A stretch of 64,000 nucleotides of DNA from Planctomycetaceae bacterium (GTDB taxonomy: Bacteria; Planctomycetota; Planctomycetia; Planctomycetales; Planctomycetaceae), in assembly GCA_021732785.1 (NCBI GenBank), contig JAKFUG010000033.1, forward strand, positions 47,671 to 111,670. Direction: 5' to 3'. The notes beneath the pieces were generated by a model, which was not told the origin of the DNA, ran no database searches, and saw only the letters and a list, made by a program, of their open reading frames with translations. Shown here piece after piece: positions 53,127-61,299 of this stretch. The first letter of the stretch is position 1, and each line of letters begins with the position of its first letter. The translations under genes and the position numbers were made by a program.

Positions 53127-54217
53127 TTGCCGGCGACCTCCCCTCGTTCGGAATAGAAGAGCGGGTCATCGGCGATGCCATCCGCGTTGGTGTCAGTCGC
53201 ATTCACCGGGCTGACCACCACGTTCCCCGTCCGCGTGAAGATCGATACGAGTATTTTGTCGGGAATGGGCGTCGCCGGATCAATTCCACCCGGTAACGCC
53301 GCCGCAGGGTTGTCCCTGAAACCGGCATTCAGTGTCAGGTCGGCTGCCGCCTGTTCGGTGAGATAGAAATGGATAACTCCCGACGCCGCAGCTAAACCCG
53401 TCACTCCGCCGCGGGGCGAAAACATCAAATCCATGCGGTTCGTGTAACTGAAACTCGCCGATCCCACCGGAGGCCCCACGCGCCATGCGGGCGGCAACCG
53501 GGCCCCCGCTCCATTTGCGGCAGAAGGATTCGCCGAACAGCGATCGAGATCGATGACCACGCCGCGCGGCAGTTGCACCGCTTCCGCGTTCTGCACCACC
53601 GACGGCGGCAATTCAATTTCCGCTTGATCAAAAAGCTGTCCCGTCGCAACCGGATTGCGAATCTCGGTCGTCAGGTAGACGTCCTGATTCGCCCCCAAAA
53701 CATCGATTGACTGAATCACATACCATGTCCCGCGGCTATTCGCCGGAATGCGCATCCGTAAGCCCGCGGTCAGCAAACCCCGGTTCGCCAATTGGGTCCA
53801 GTTGGGAATCTGGTTGGTGTCGCGCAGTCGCACGCGCCGCATCGGATTCGTGGCACTGTTCCAGTTCGCGGCAAACCCATCGGCGGGAAGAATACTAACC
53901 TGGCCCTGCCACGGATCGGTCGGTTCCACATATACCATGCTGGCGACAGTCCGGGGATTCGTCTCGTCACGCAGAAACCGCACACCCCGCGGCTTCTTCG
54001 CATAAATCGCCCGGTCTTTGGCTCCCAGCAGATACGATTGCAATGTTCGGCCCGCACCGCGTACGCGGTCGACATTGTTGTTCACGCGGATGGCCGTCGC
54101 TGTGATCGCCAGCAGAATCAACAGGATCGAAACCGCAATCAACAATTCCAGCAGCGTGAAGCCCGCGGAATGCCTTCCGGGGGGTGTTCTCTGCGGTCGT
54201 AACTTTCGACGGCACAT
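53123..54217 (-). CDS. GspH-like pseudopilin
   Basis: 364 residues. Prepilin site G19|FTLLE24 with the helix LLIAVSILLILLAITATAIR. RVRGAGRTLQSYLLGAKDRA and IYAKKPRGVRFLRDETNPRT match the GspH region where the N-terminal helix meets the first strands. GspH is usually 150-200 residues; the middle here holds extra loops, and a C-terminal VSIFTRTGNVVVSPVNATDT ends in the beta pattern of the family. It lies 12 bases after the first GspG-like gene and overlaps the GspI-like gene by 4. Confidence 0.82.
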   Translation of the reverse strand: MCRRKLRPQRTPPGRHSAGFTLLELLIAVSILLILLAITATAIRVNNNVDRVRGAGRTLQSYLLGAKDRAIYAKKPRGVRFLRDETNPRTVASMVYVEPTDPWQGQVSILPADGFAANWNSATNPMRRVRLRDTNQIPNWTQLANRGLLTAGLRMRIPANSRGTWYVIQSIDVLGANQDVYLTTEIRNPVATGQLFDQAEIELPPSVVQNAEAVQLPRGVVIDLDRCSANPSAANGAGARLPPAWRVGPPVGSASFSYTNRMDLMFSPRGGVTGLAAASGVIHFYLTEQAAADLTLNAGFRDNPAAALPGGIDPATPIPDKILVSIFTRTGNVVVSPVNATDTNADGIADDPLFYSERGEVAGK

Positions 54218-54229
54218 GTTTCCGTCCCT

Positions 54230-55219
54230 CTACTTCTGCTGCTTCTGACGGTTCGTCAGGTTGTCGTTCAATTCACTGTTCAGGATATTCGCCAGGGTGG
54301 CCGCGGTGGCCGATGCCAGACGTCCCATACTGCCCGTGTTGTCGAAGGGTTCGTTCAATCCCAAGGCTCTATCGGGCCCAGATGACACGATCAGCGGCAT
54401 GTGATAGGTGTCCGGCGTGTGATAGAGCGTTTCATAATCGGCCGGGACCATGATCGACGCGTTGACCGTGGCCAGATACACGCCGACCTGATCATCTGGA
54501 TCGAGGCTGAGGGGATCGATATCGCCCGCCGCCGTCGGCGGAGCCGGAAGTCCTTTCATCAGCAATCCCGCCAGAGAGCGATTGATCGGTGTCGCCGGAC
54601 CACCCGGGCGCAACAGCCGTGTGGGCCAGCGGTAGAACCGCAACGGCTGCCCCCAGGCGTCGATGAGTTCCAGGCGTCCGTCACCATCGGTGTCGGCTAC
54701 TTCGGTTGAAGCAAACTCGCTGTCATCAACCGCTGGAACGCCGAACGTATCGGCCTTGGTGAGCATCCAATACAGCATCTCGCTGCTTTCGAGGCGGTCG
54801 GCTGTATTCCCGGCGAACGGTTGCCCTGCCGTCCCCAGCGAAGGGTTGTCACTCATTGACTGGGCAAAACCGTTTCGGTAGTAGTCTTTGTAGACCATCA
54901 GCAGCAGCATCTTTTCGTTCAGACCGCTGATTCCTCCATTCTGCATTTGTTGCTTTTTGGCGGCAATCCGCCCCCGCACTTCGTTCTGTTTCTGCGGCGT
55001 GTCCATCAGCGTGCGGAAGGCTTCCAGACGCTGCTGCAGCATGCCGTCGAGCTTCAGCAGTGTCGTGCGTGTCGCCGCTTCCTTCGCCTGGGTGAGTGCC
55101 TTGCCGATCGCCATCGTCAGAAATGCTGCCAGCACGGCAATCAACGAGACGACGATCAGGATCTCCAACAGCGTGAAGCCGCGGCGAGTTTGTCGGATGT
55201 CGTTTTGGGATCGTTTCAT
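54230..55219 (-). CDS. GspG-like pseudopilin 1
   Basis: 329 residues from the ATG at 55219 (MKRSQNDIRQTRRGFTLLEI). Prepilin site G14|FTLLE19, helix ILIVVSLIAVLAAFLTMAIG, then KALTQAKEAATRTTLLKLDG MLQQRLEAF as in GspG-type major pseudopilins. The C-terminal part has EVADTDGDGRLELIDAWGQP LRFYRWP, close to the calcium-binding D.WG.P..Y segment of GspG. It is about twice the normal length (about 140). It follows the second GspG-like gene after 30 bases. Confidence 0.85.
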   Translation of the reverse strand: MKRSQNDIRQTRRGFTLLEILIVVSLIAVLAAFLTMAIGKALTQAKEAATRTTLLKLDGMLQQRLEAFRTLMDTPQKQNEVRGRIAAKKQQMQNGGISGLNEKMLLLMVYKDYYRNGFAQSMSDNPSLGTAGQPFAGNTADRLESSEMLYWMLTKADTFGVPAVDDSEFASTEVADTDGDGRLELIDAWGQPLRFYRWPTRLLRPGGPATPINRSLAGLLMKGLPAPPTAAGDIDPLSLDPDDQVGVYLATVNASIMVPADYETLYHTPDTYHMPLIVSSGPDRALGLNEPFDNTGSMGRLASATAATLANILNSELNDNLTNRQKQQK

Positions 55220-55249
55220 GATGCACTTTCTCCCACCCACCGGGCGCGG

Positions 55250-56224
55250 TTACTTATCCGACAATCGGCCGCTGTGGAAGTTGGTAATGTTGTCGGCTTC
55301 GGCAGCGCGGTCGGCGGCCGTCCAGGTCGTGACCGGCAGCGGGATGCTTTGAGTCCAACCCGGCAACCCAATCGGTTGCGTCGGCTGGAATGGTCCGCCG
55401 ATACCGTATTGTCCATCCGGCCCCGGGGAAATAATTTGATACTTCGTAGCCAGCCATGCGGGGCTCGTGGACGTGGCTCCTTGCAAATACCAATACCGGA
55501 GTTGGTTCTGCCCCGGAACCGGCGGCGCACCAAGATCACCTAATCGATACCCCTTCCCGCCATAACTCGACACATACACATACGGGGCGGTTTGGCTCGG
55601 CCACGGATCGCGATAGGCAAAAAAACCAGGATTGAATGTAGATTCGATCAGCCGGTCATTGCGGAACTCGAAGAAGGGTCCCTGGCGATTGCCTCCCACG
55701 GCGAACGGGTTCGCCGGGTTTTTGGAAAAGCCGTTGTGATAGACCCTCTCGGTGCCATCGCGATATCCATTCCCGTTCGTGTCATCGACGGCAATCGCTC
55801 CGCCCAAGAAGAAGACAAGACATTCGCTGCCACCGAGGTCGAACGTGTCGGTCATGTCGTTGTCGCGGTTGATGTCGTGGCTCGTCCCGAAATCATATTG
55901 CGGCCAGAGCTGCCGGATGATGGAACGACTTCGTGCCACCGCCGGGTTATTGGCATTGGTTGTCCAGTCGTTGGCATTCTCATAAAAAATGATGCCGCTC
56001 GGCGGTTCGATGCTGCCGAAGTCACTTTTGAATTGGGCAATCGCGGACTCCAGCGCAGAAATATCCGTCCGCACCTGCACAACCCGAGCCCGGAGCTGGG
56101 CACTGCCGAGAGCGGGGACCAGCAACGCCACGAGGATGGCGAGGATGGTGATGACCACCAGGACTTCAATCAGCGTGAAGCCACGGCGGGGGAACGACGG
56201 TTGTGAGGGGCGCGGGCGATTCAT
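55250..56224 (-). CDS. GspG-like pseudopilin 2
   Basis: 324 residues. Prepilin site G15|FTLIE20 with helix VLVVITILAILVALLVPALG, then ARVVQVRTDISALESAIAQF KSDFG, a very typical GspG stalk. Later come YRDPWPSQTAPYVYVSSYGG and QIISPGPDGQYGIGG, the D.W...YVY and SPGPDG motifs of the GspG calcium loop. It is the first pseudopilin after gspF, with 193 bases and a strong hairpin between them. Two GspG-like copies side by side suggest a mixed pseudopilus or different uses. Confidence 0.88.
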   Translation of the reverse strand: MNRPRPSQPSFPRRGFTLIEVLVVITILAILVALLVPALGSAQLRARVVQVRTDISALESAIAQFKSDFGSIEPPSGIIFYENANDWTTNANNPAVARSRSIIRQLWPQYDFGTSHDINRDNDMTDTFDLGGSECLVFFLGGAIAVDDTNGNGYRDGTERVYHNGFSKNPANPFAVGGNRQGPFFEFRNDRLIESTFNPGFFAYRDPWPSQTAPYVYVSSYGGKGYRLGDLGAPPVPGQNQLRYWYLQGATSTSPAWLATKYQIISPGPDGQYGIGGPFQPTQPIGLPGWTQSIPLPVTTWTAADRAAEADNITNFHSGRLSDK

Positions 56225-56313
56225 CGCTGGGTCTTTCGTCGCGGAGTCGGATGGATATGGGGTCCGCCGGCCCGCCGGTCACCCGACCGGCAGGGACAAC
56301 ACCGTGTCTCTTG

Positions 56314-56346
56314 CGATCGCCGGGGAAGGGCTTTCCCCGGCGATCG
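56314..56346 (-). terminator. Strong hairpin between gspF and the pseudopilin genes
   Basis: CGATCGCCGGGGAA-GGGCT-TTCCCCGGCGATCG, a perfect 14-base-pair stem; a second small stem CCCAGGG/CCCTGGG follows at about 56389-56409. No U-tract is seen. It lies about 90 bases upstream of the second GspG-like start and could attenuate or process the transcript, changing pseudopilin levels relative to the ATPase and GspF genes. Confidence 0.5.
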
Positions 56347-56417
56347 GTGCATCGTTCAATGGTCCGCATGGCCCGCGGTTGAAGAGACCCAGGGATCGGA
56401 ACCCTGGGCGTCAGGGG

Positions 56418-57680
56418 TTATGACAAGTCGTTGAGCAGCTTGATGAGGGGCATGAACAACGCGATGACGATGAAGCCGACGATGAGTCCGAGGACCACCA
56501 CCATCAACGGTTCGAGCAGGTTCACCAAGGCTTCGACCAGCACCGAAACTTCTTCGTCGTACACGTCAGCGACTTTATACAACATGTTGTCGAGGGCCCC
56601 GGTTTCTTCACCGACCGCCACCATGTTGACCACCATGTCGTCCACGGTGCGGGTCTCTTTCAGCGGAATCCACATCGATTCCCCTTCGCGAATCGCCCCG
56701 ATGATATGGTCGTAGGCTTTCACGAAAATCTGATTTCCCGAAGTGTCCCGCGTGATGGCGAGGGCTTCGAGAATCGGCACCCCCGAGGCGATTAGCGTTC
56801 CCAGCGTTCGGGCGGTTCGCGCCACAATCGATTTGCGGAGAATGGTTCCCAGCAAGGGAATTTTCAACGAGAGCCAATCGGTGATGAAGATCCCGGTTTT
56901 GTTCTTGCGGATGATCTTCAGCATGATCCAGACCGCCAGCGGAATCACCGGGCCGAGATACCAGTAATTCACCACGGCATCGCTGGTGCCGATGAGCACC
57001 TTCGTAATGGGCGGCAGATCGGTCCCGAAGTCTTCGAAGATCTTTTTGAACTTCGGAATGATGTAATACATGATGAAGCCGACGATGAGCGTCGCCACGG
57101 TGATGACCGCCGCGGGGTAGATCATCGCCCCCTGCACCTTGCGTTTCAGACTTTGAGCCCGTTCCTTGAACTCGGCGAGCCGCTGGAGAATGACTTCGAG
57201 GGCACCGCCCGCTTCCCCGGCTTTCACCATGTTAACGTAGAGATTGTCGAAGGCTTTGGGTTGCTTGGCCATCGCTTCGGAAAGTGTGCTTCCCGATTCG
57301 ATGTCTTCGATGACCCCCATCAGCGCATTCTTCAATGCGCCCGGCTTGGATTGGCCTTCGAGAATTCGCAGGCTGCGGAGAATCGGCAGACCGGCATCCT
57401 GCAGGGTGGACAACTGCCGGGTGAACGTGCAGAGCTTTTTGCCCGACACGCCCCCCATCGTGAAGGTTTTCCCCTTCTTGTTGGCCTTCTTCTTGGGGGC
57501 CTCGCCGGTCTTGGTCTTCTTCGTGTCCTTCTTGGTCGCCCGGCCTTTTTCGGCGATCTTGGTGACGAAGAAGCCTTTTTCACGGATCTTGGCCTGCGCC
57601 TCCTGTTCGGAGTTCGCTTCCACCACGTCCTTGACTTCCAGGCCCGTGTTGTCCATGGCCTCGTAAGCGTATGTCGGCAT
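56418..57680 (-). CDS. gspF: Type II secretion / type IV pilus inner-membrane platform protein GspF/PilC
   Basis: 420 residues from the ATG at 57680 (MPTYAYEAMDNTGLEVKDVV). Two T2SSF domains are seen: CTFTRQLSTLQDAGLPILRS with FDNLYVNMVKAGEAGGALEV, and ARTARTLGTLIASGVPILEA with MVVNMVAVGEETGALDNMLY. Three membrane helices follow the family plan (GAMIYPAAVITVATLIVGFI, YWYLGPVIPLAVWIMLKII, LEPLMVVVLGLIVGFIVIAL). An unusual Lys-rich insertion (about residues 45-75) lies between the start and the first domain. GspF anchors the ATPase in the membrane and drives pilus assembly. Confidence 0.95.
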   Translation of the reverse strand: MPTYAYEAMDNTGLEVKDVVEANSEQEAQAKIREKGFFVTKIAEKGRATKKDTKKTKTGEAPKKKANKKGKTFTMGGVSGKKLCTFTRQLSTLQDAGLPILRSLRILEGQSKPGALKNALMGVIEDIESGSTLSEAMAKQPKAFDNLYVNMVKAGEAGGALEVILQRLAEFKERAQSLKRKVQGAMIYPAAVITVATLIVGFIMYYIIPKFKKIFEDFGTDLPPITKVLIGTSDAVVNYWYLGPVIPLAVWIMLKIIRKNKTGIFITDWLSLKIPLLGTILRKSIVARTARTLGTLIASGVPILEALAITRDTSGNQIFVKAYDHIIGAIREGESMWIPLKETRTVDDMVVNMVAVGEETGALDNMLYKVADVYDEEVSVLVEALVNLLEPLMVVVLGLIVGFIVIALFMPLIKLLNDLS

Positions 57681-57703
57681 CGCAAGGCTCCTTCGGAGCA
57701 AGC

Positions 57704-57788
57704 TGAGAGTCCAGAGTCGAGAGTCAAGAGCCAGAAAAGGCAATTCGCATTTTGTCTGGCTCTTGACTCTCGACTCTCCGCTCTCGAC
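57704..57788. repeat. Palindrome family J, copy 1 (gspE-gspF spacer)
   Basis: Arms at 57704-57734 and 57755-57788 share GTCGAGAGTCAAGAGCCAGA and its complement TCTGGCTCTTGACTCTCGAC. A related repeat lies at 59512-59593 in the next spacer of the same operon. Confidence 0.8.
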
Positions 57789-57793
57789 TTTCC

Positions 57794-59500
57794 CTAATCC
57801 ATATCTTCCACTACTGTTTCGCGAACAATTTCATCGATGGTGGTTTGACCATCGAAAATCAACTTGAGGCCGGCTTCCCGCAGCGTGGACATTCCCTCGT
57901 TGCGGGCCACGTTGCGGATTTCATCCACGCTGGCATTGCTGCTGATCAAGTCCCGGATGTCGTCGGTGACATCGAGCAATTCATGAATGCCCGTTCGGCC
58001 CTTGTAACCGGAGTTGTTACACCGCTGGCAACCACGACCATAATAGAACTTATATTTCCGTGCCTGCTGCACCGGCAGTTGCAATTCCATCAGCAATTCA
58101 TCGCTCGGTTCGAACTGCGTCCGGCACTCGGTGCAGATGCGTCGCACCAGCCGTTGCGCCAGAATGCCTTCCAGCGACGCCGTGATGAGGAACGGTTCGA
58201 TCCCCATGTCGCGCAACCGGGTGATGGACGACGGCGCATCGTTCGTATGCAGCGTGCTGAACACGAGATGCCCCGTCAGCGCACTCTGCACGGCGACTTC
58301 CGCCGTTTCGTAATCGCGAATTTCACCCACCAGAATCGTGTCCGGGTCGTGCCGCAGAATCGCCCGCAGCACTGTCGCGAACGTCACCTGGATGTCCGGA
58401 TTCACCGGCACCTGGATCAACCCCTTGATGTCGTATTCAATCGGGTCTTCCGTGGTGATGATCTTGGTTTCAATGTCGTTGAGATCGTTGAGCGCGGAAT
58501 ACAGCGTCGTCGTTTTTCCGGACCCGGTTGGCCCGGTCACCAGCACGATGCCGTTCGGACGCTTGATCATCGTGCGGAAGCGCGACAGCGTGACGGCTTC
58601 CATACCGATCTTGTTCAAATCGAGTTGCACCACCGTCCGGTCGAGCACCCGCATCACCACCGCTTCGCCGAACAGCGTGGGCAACACGCTCACCCGCAAG
58701 TCAACCGCGTTGCCGCCGACGTTGAGTTCGATGCGACCGTCCTGAGGCAAGCGGCGCTCGGCAATGTCGAGTTCCGACATGACCTTGATGCGGGTCACGA
58801 TGGCATTGGCCAGATGCCGCGGCGGCGGAACCATCTCGTATAACATGCCGTCCGCTTTCACGCGGACTTTGAATTCGTCTTCAAACGGTTCGAAGTGAAT
58901 GTCGCTGGCCTGATCCTTGATCGCCAGCAGCATGATCATGTTCAGCAACTTGCGGATCGGCGCGGCATCGGCGGCTTCGAGTTCACCGGCAAGATCGAAC
59001 CCGCGCGGGCCGGTTTCGTCTTCATTGCCTTCTTCCATCTTGCCGATGACGTCTTCGATGCTCTCTTCTTTGTCGGCGTAGTAGCGGTGAATCGCCGCTT
59101 CCACGTCCTTCAGGTTCGAGACCGCCCCGCGAACTTCCACGCCGAGGAAATTGCGGAGATCGTCGAGCGCCGCGACGTTCTGCGGATCGGCCATCGCCAC
59201 CGTCAGCACGTCGTCCTTGATCGACACCGGCATGATCTTGTAGAGCTCGGCCATCGTCATCGGGACGAGTTCGAGCACCTTCGGCATCACCGTCGTCTCG
59301 GCCAGGTTGACGATCGGCATGCCCCACTGTTCGGCAAGGGCTTCCGTGACCTGCGCCTGTGTCACCAACTGCAAACGGACGGCGACCTGGCCGATAATCT
59401 CGCCGGGGCTGCGCTTCTGTTCTTCGAGCACGTCCCATAGCTGATCCTCGGAGAGGTATCCGAGGTCGATCAGAATCTGTCCGAGCCGTCGATGAGCCAT
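57794..59500 (-). CDS. GspE/PilB-type assembly ATPase 1
   Basis: 568 residues. N-terminal GspE domain (LAEQWGMPIVNLAETTVMPK, VSIKDDVLTVAMADPQNVAA), then the ATPase: Walker A GPTGSGKTT (323-331), Asp box EDPIEYDIKG, Walker B ILVGEIRD (389-396), and the His box in HLVFSTLHTNDAPSSITRL. The CxxC pairs C456/C459 and C491/C494 (CTECR, CQRCN) form the zinc-binding domain of GspE/PilB. It powers pseudopilus or pilus extension at the inner membrane. Two arginine-finger candidates are in RRLPQDGRIELNV and VVMRVLD. The start is followed by gspF after a repeat-filled spacer. Confidence 0.95.
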   Translation of the reverse strand: MAHRRLGQILIDLGYLSEDQLWDVLEEQKRSPGEIIGQVAVRLQLVTQAQVTEALAEQWGMPIVNLAETTVMPKVLELVPMTMAELYKIMPVSIKDDVLTVAMADPQNVAALDDLRNFLGVEVRGAVSNLKDVEAAIHRYYADKEESIEDVIGKMEEGNEDETGPRGFDLAGELEAADAAPIRKLLNMIMLLAIKDQASDIHFEPFEDEFKVRVKADGMLYEMVPPPRHLANAIVTRIKVMSELDIAERRLPQDGRIELNVGGNAVDLRVSVLPTLFGEAVVMRVLDRTVVQLDLNKIGMEAVTLSRFRTMIKRPNGIVLVTGPTGSGKTTTLYSALNDLNDIETKIITTEDPIEYDIKGLIQVPVNPDIQVTFATVLRAILRHDPDTILVGEIRDYETAEVAVQSALTGHLVFSTLHTNDAPSSITRLRDMGIEPFLITASLEGILAQRLVRRICTECRTQFEPSDELLMELQLPVQQARKYKFYYGRGCQRCNNSGYKGRTGIHELLDVTDDIRDLISSNASVDEIRNVARNEGMSTLREAGLKLIFDGQTTIDEIVRETVVEDMD

Positions 59501-59511
59501 TGAGGTGAGTC

Positions 59512-59593
59512 TAGTGCTAAGGGTCGAGAGTCAAGTGCCTAAGGAAATGCGTTTTATTGCCCGGCACTTGACACTTGACTCTTGGCACTTGAC
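59512..59593. repeat. Palindrome family J, copy 2 (pilT-gspE spacer)
   Basis: Left part (59512-59541) has GGGTCGAGAGTCAAGTGCC; right part (59562-59593) has GGCACTTGACACTTGACTC. It shares GTCGAGAGTCAAG with the copy at 57704 and fills the 129-base gap between pilT and the ATPase gene. Confidence 0.7.
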
Positions 59594-59629
59594 CAACAGC
59601 CAGCATCATTTGGCCGGAACGATCACTTG

Positions 59630-60751
59630 TTATTCCTTGTCTTCGCCTTCATCTTCGTCTTCCGGATCATCATCCAGAAGGCCCTTCTTGGCGCGGGCGA
59701 TGCGGGCCTTCAGTTCGCCGGGACCGTTGGACCGCATGATGCAATCATCTTCTTCACACAACCCGTTTTTCCAGAGGTTGTATAGCGCGTCGTCGAGCAA
59801 CTGCATGCCGTATTTACGGCCGGTTTGAATCGAGGAATTGATTCGGTATGTCTTGGCTTCACGAATCAGGTTGGCGATGGCGGGGGTCACCACCAGCAAC
59901 TCGTAAGCAGCGACCACGCCCTTGGGTTTCCGCGGCATCAGCGCTTGCGACAGGATGCCGATGATGGACGCCGACAATTGCGTACGGATCTGTTCTTGCT
60001 GGTTCGTGGGGAACACGTCGATGATGCGGTCGACGGTCCCTTGAGCACTGGAAGTATGCAGCGTGCCGAACACGACGTGGCCGGTTTCGGCCGCAGTAAT
60101 AGCGGATGAGATTGTGGCCAAGTCGCGCATTTCACCGACGAGAATACAGTCGGGGTCCATTCGGAGGGCGCGTCGCAGGGCTTCGGGGAAGTCGGGCACA
60201 TCGACGCCGATCTCGCGCTGGTTGATCGTCGCTTTCTTGTGCGTGTGGTAATACTCGATGGGGTCTTCGAGGGTGATGATGTGCATATCATCGTTGTCGT
60301 TCAGATAGTTAATCATCGACGCGAGGCTGGTCGTCTTGCCCGACCCCGTCGGGCCGGTCACGAGAAACAGACCGCGCGGGCGGCGAATCAAATCCTTGAT
60401 GATCGGCGGCAAACCCAACTGTTCGAAGGACAGGAACTCATTGGGAATTCGCCGGAGCACCATGCCGATGTGGCCGCGTTGCTTAAACACCGCGACGCGG
60501 AAGCGGGCTTTATCACCGAAGGCGAAACCAAAGTCGGTGCCGCCCTGCTCTTGCAGTTCCTGTTGATTTCGTTCCGGCGTGATGGACTTCATCAGCGCGA
60601 CGGTGTCTTCCGGTTCCAGCGACTTGGTTTCCAGCCGGACCATGTGACCGCTGGCCCGCACCACCGGCGGTTGCCCCGTGGTGATGTGCAGATCGCTCAC
60701 TTTTTCGCGAACGACTGTTTCCAGCAGCTTGTCGATCTGGATGAATGCCAT
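59630..60751 (-). CDS. pilT: PilT-type retraction ATPase
   Basis: 373 residues. IDKLLETVVREKVSDLHITT and FGFAFGDKARFRVAVFKQRG form the N-terminal PAS-like part; Walker A GPTGSGKTTS is at 133-142, ITLEDPIEYYHTHKKATINQ the Asp box, ILVGEMRDLATISSAITAAE Walker B, and HVVFGTLHTSSAQGTVDRII the His box. AIANLIREAKTYRINSSIQT GRKYGM is the PilT signature helix (AIRNLIRE), which separates it from GspE. The protein ends in a very acidic tail (about residues 355-373). PilT powers pilus retraction, so its presence suggests that the cluster makes a dynamic fibre rather than only a secretion piston. Confidence 0.95.
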   Translation of the reverse strand: MAFIQIDKLLETVVREKVSDLHITTGQPPVVRASGHMVRLETKSLEPEDTVALMKSITPERNQQELQEQGGTDFGFAFGDKARFRVAVFKQRGHIGMVLRRIPNEFLSFEQLGLPPIIKDLIRRPRGLFLVTGPTGSGKTTSLASMINYLNDNDDMHIITLEDPIEYYHTHKKATINQREIGVDVPDFPEALRRALRMDPDCILVGEMRDLATISSAITAAETGHVVFGTLHTSSAQGTVDRIIDVFPTNQQEQIRTQLSASIIGILSQALMPRKPKGVVAAYELLVVTPAIANLIREAKTYRINSSIQTGRKYGMQLLDDALYNLWKNGLCEEDDCIMRSNGPGELKARIARAKKGLLDDDPEDEDEGEDKE

Positions 60752-61299
60752 GGTCTACCGTCTGGTTCGTGTCGCAAGTGCGCTGAACAGATGAGCGATG
60801 TGCGGTTTCCCGCCGCGTTCCCGAACAGGAACGTGACCAGATATAACGATCCGTCCACCCCTTGTCATGCGTTCGCACGCATTCCACAAAGGTTGACCAG
60901 CAAATTCTGGAATTAAGGCGAATTTCGACTGCGATTGAAGGGGGACGTCTGTGCGTGCTCGTCAATATCTTCGCGCTGAACCTGGCAACGGGAACCGCAC
61001 TGATGGCGGCATGGCCCATGCTTGCAAGGAGACAGCGATTGGGGGCAGCGAGAGAAAAATCGAATGCAAATGAACTCGCCGCGGTCATCCCGATTGTTCG
61101 TGAACCGTCGGGCGAATGGCAACTAAAAGTTCATAAATTGCCCGCCGCTCTCCAAAAAGAAATCTTGACGTCGCGATCTTCGCTTGCCGTTCGCGAAGCC
61201 GTCCTGCACAAGCAGGCCCACCAGACCACTAAAACGTCTCGGGCGTCTGTTGCAAATTGCAACAGGCGTCAAGAGCAATTCCTGACCTTGAGTAGGGAC
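60752..61299. other. Intergenic region between the second GspE-type ATPase gene and pilT
   Basis: 548 bases on the minus strand with no supported gene. The palindrome CTGTTGCAA-A-TTGCAACAG at about 61243-61261 lies about 40 bases beyond the gspE stop and may end that transcript. A separate promoter for pilT is likely but not recognised. Confidence 0.4.
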
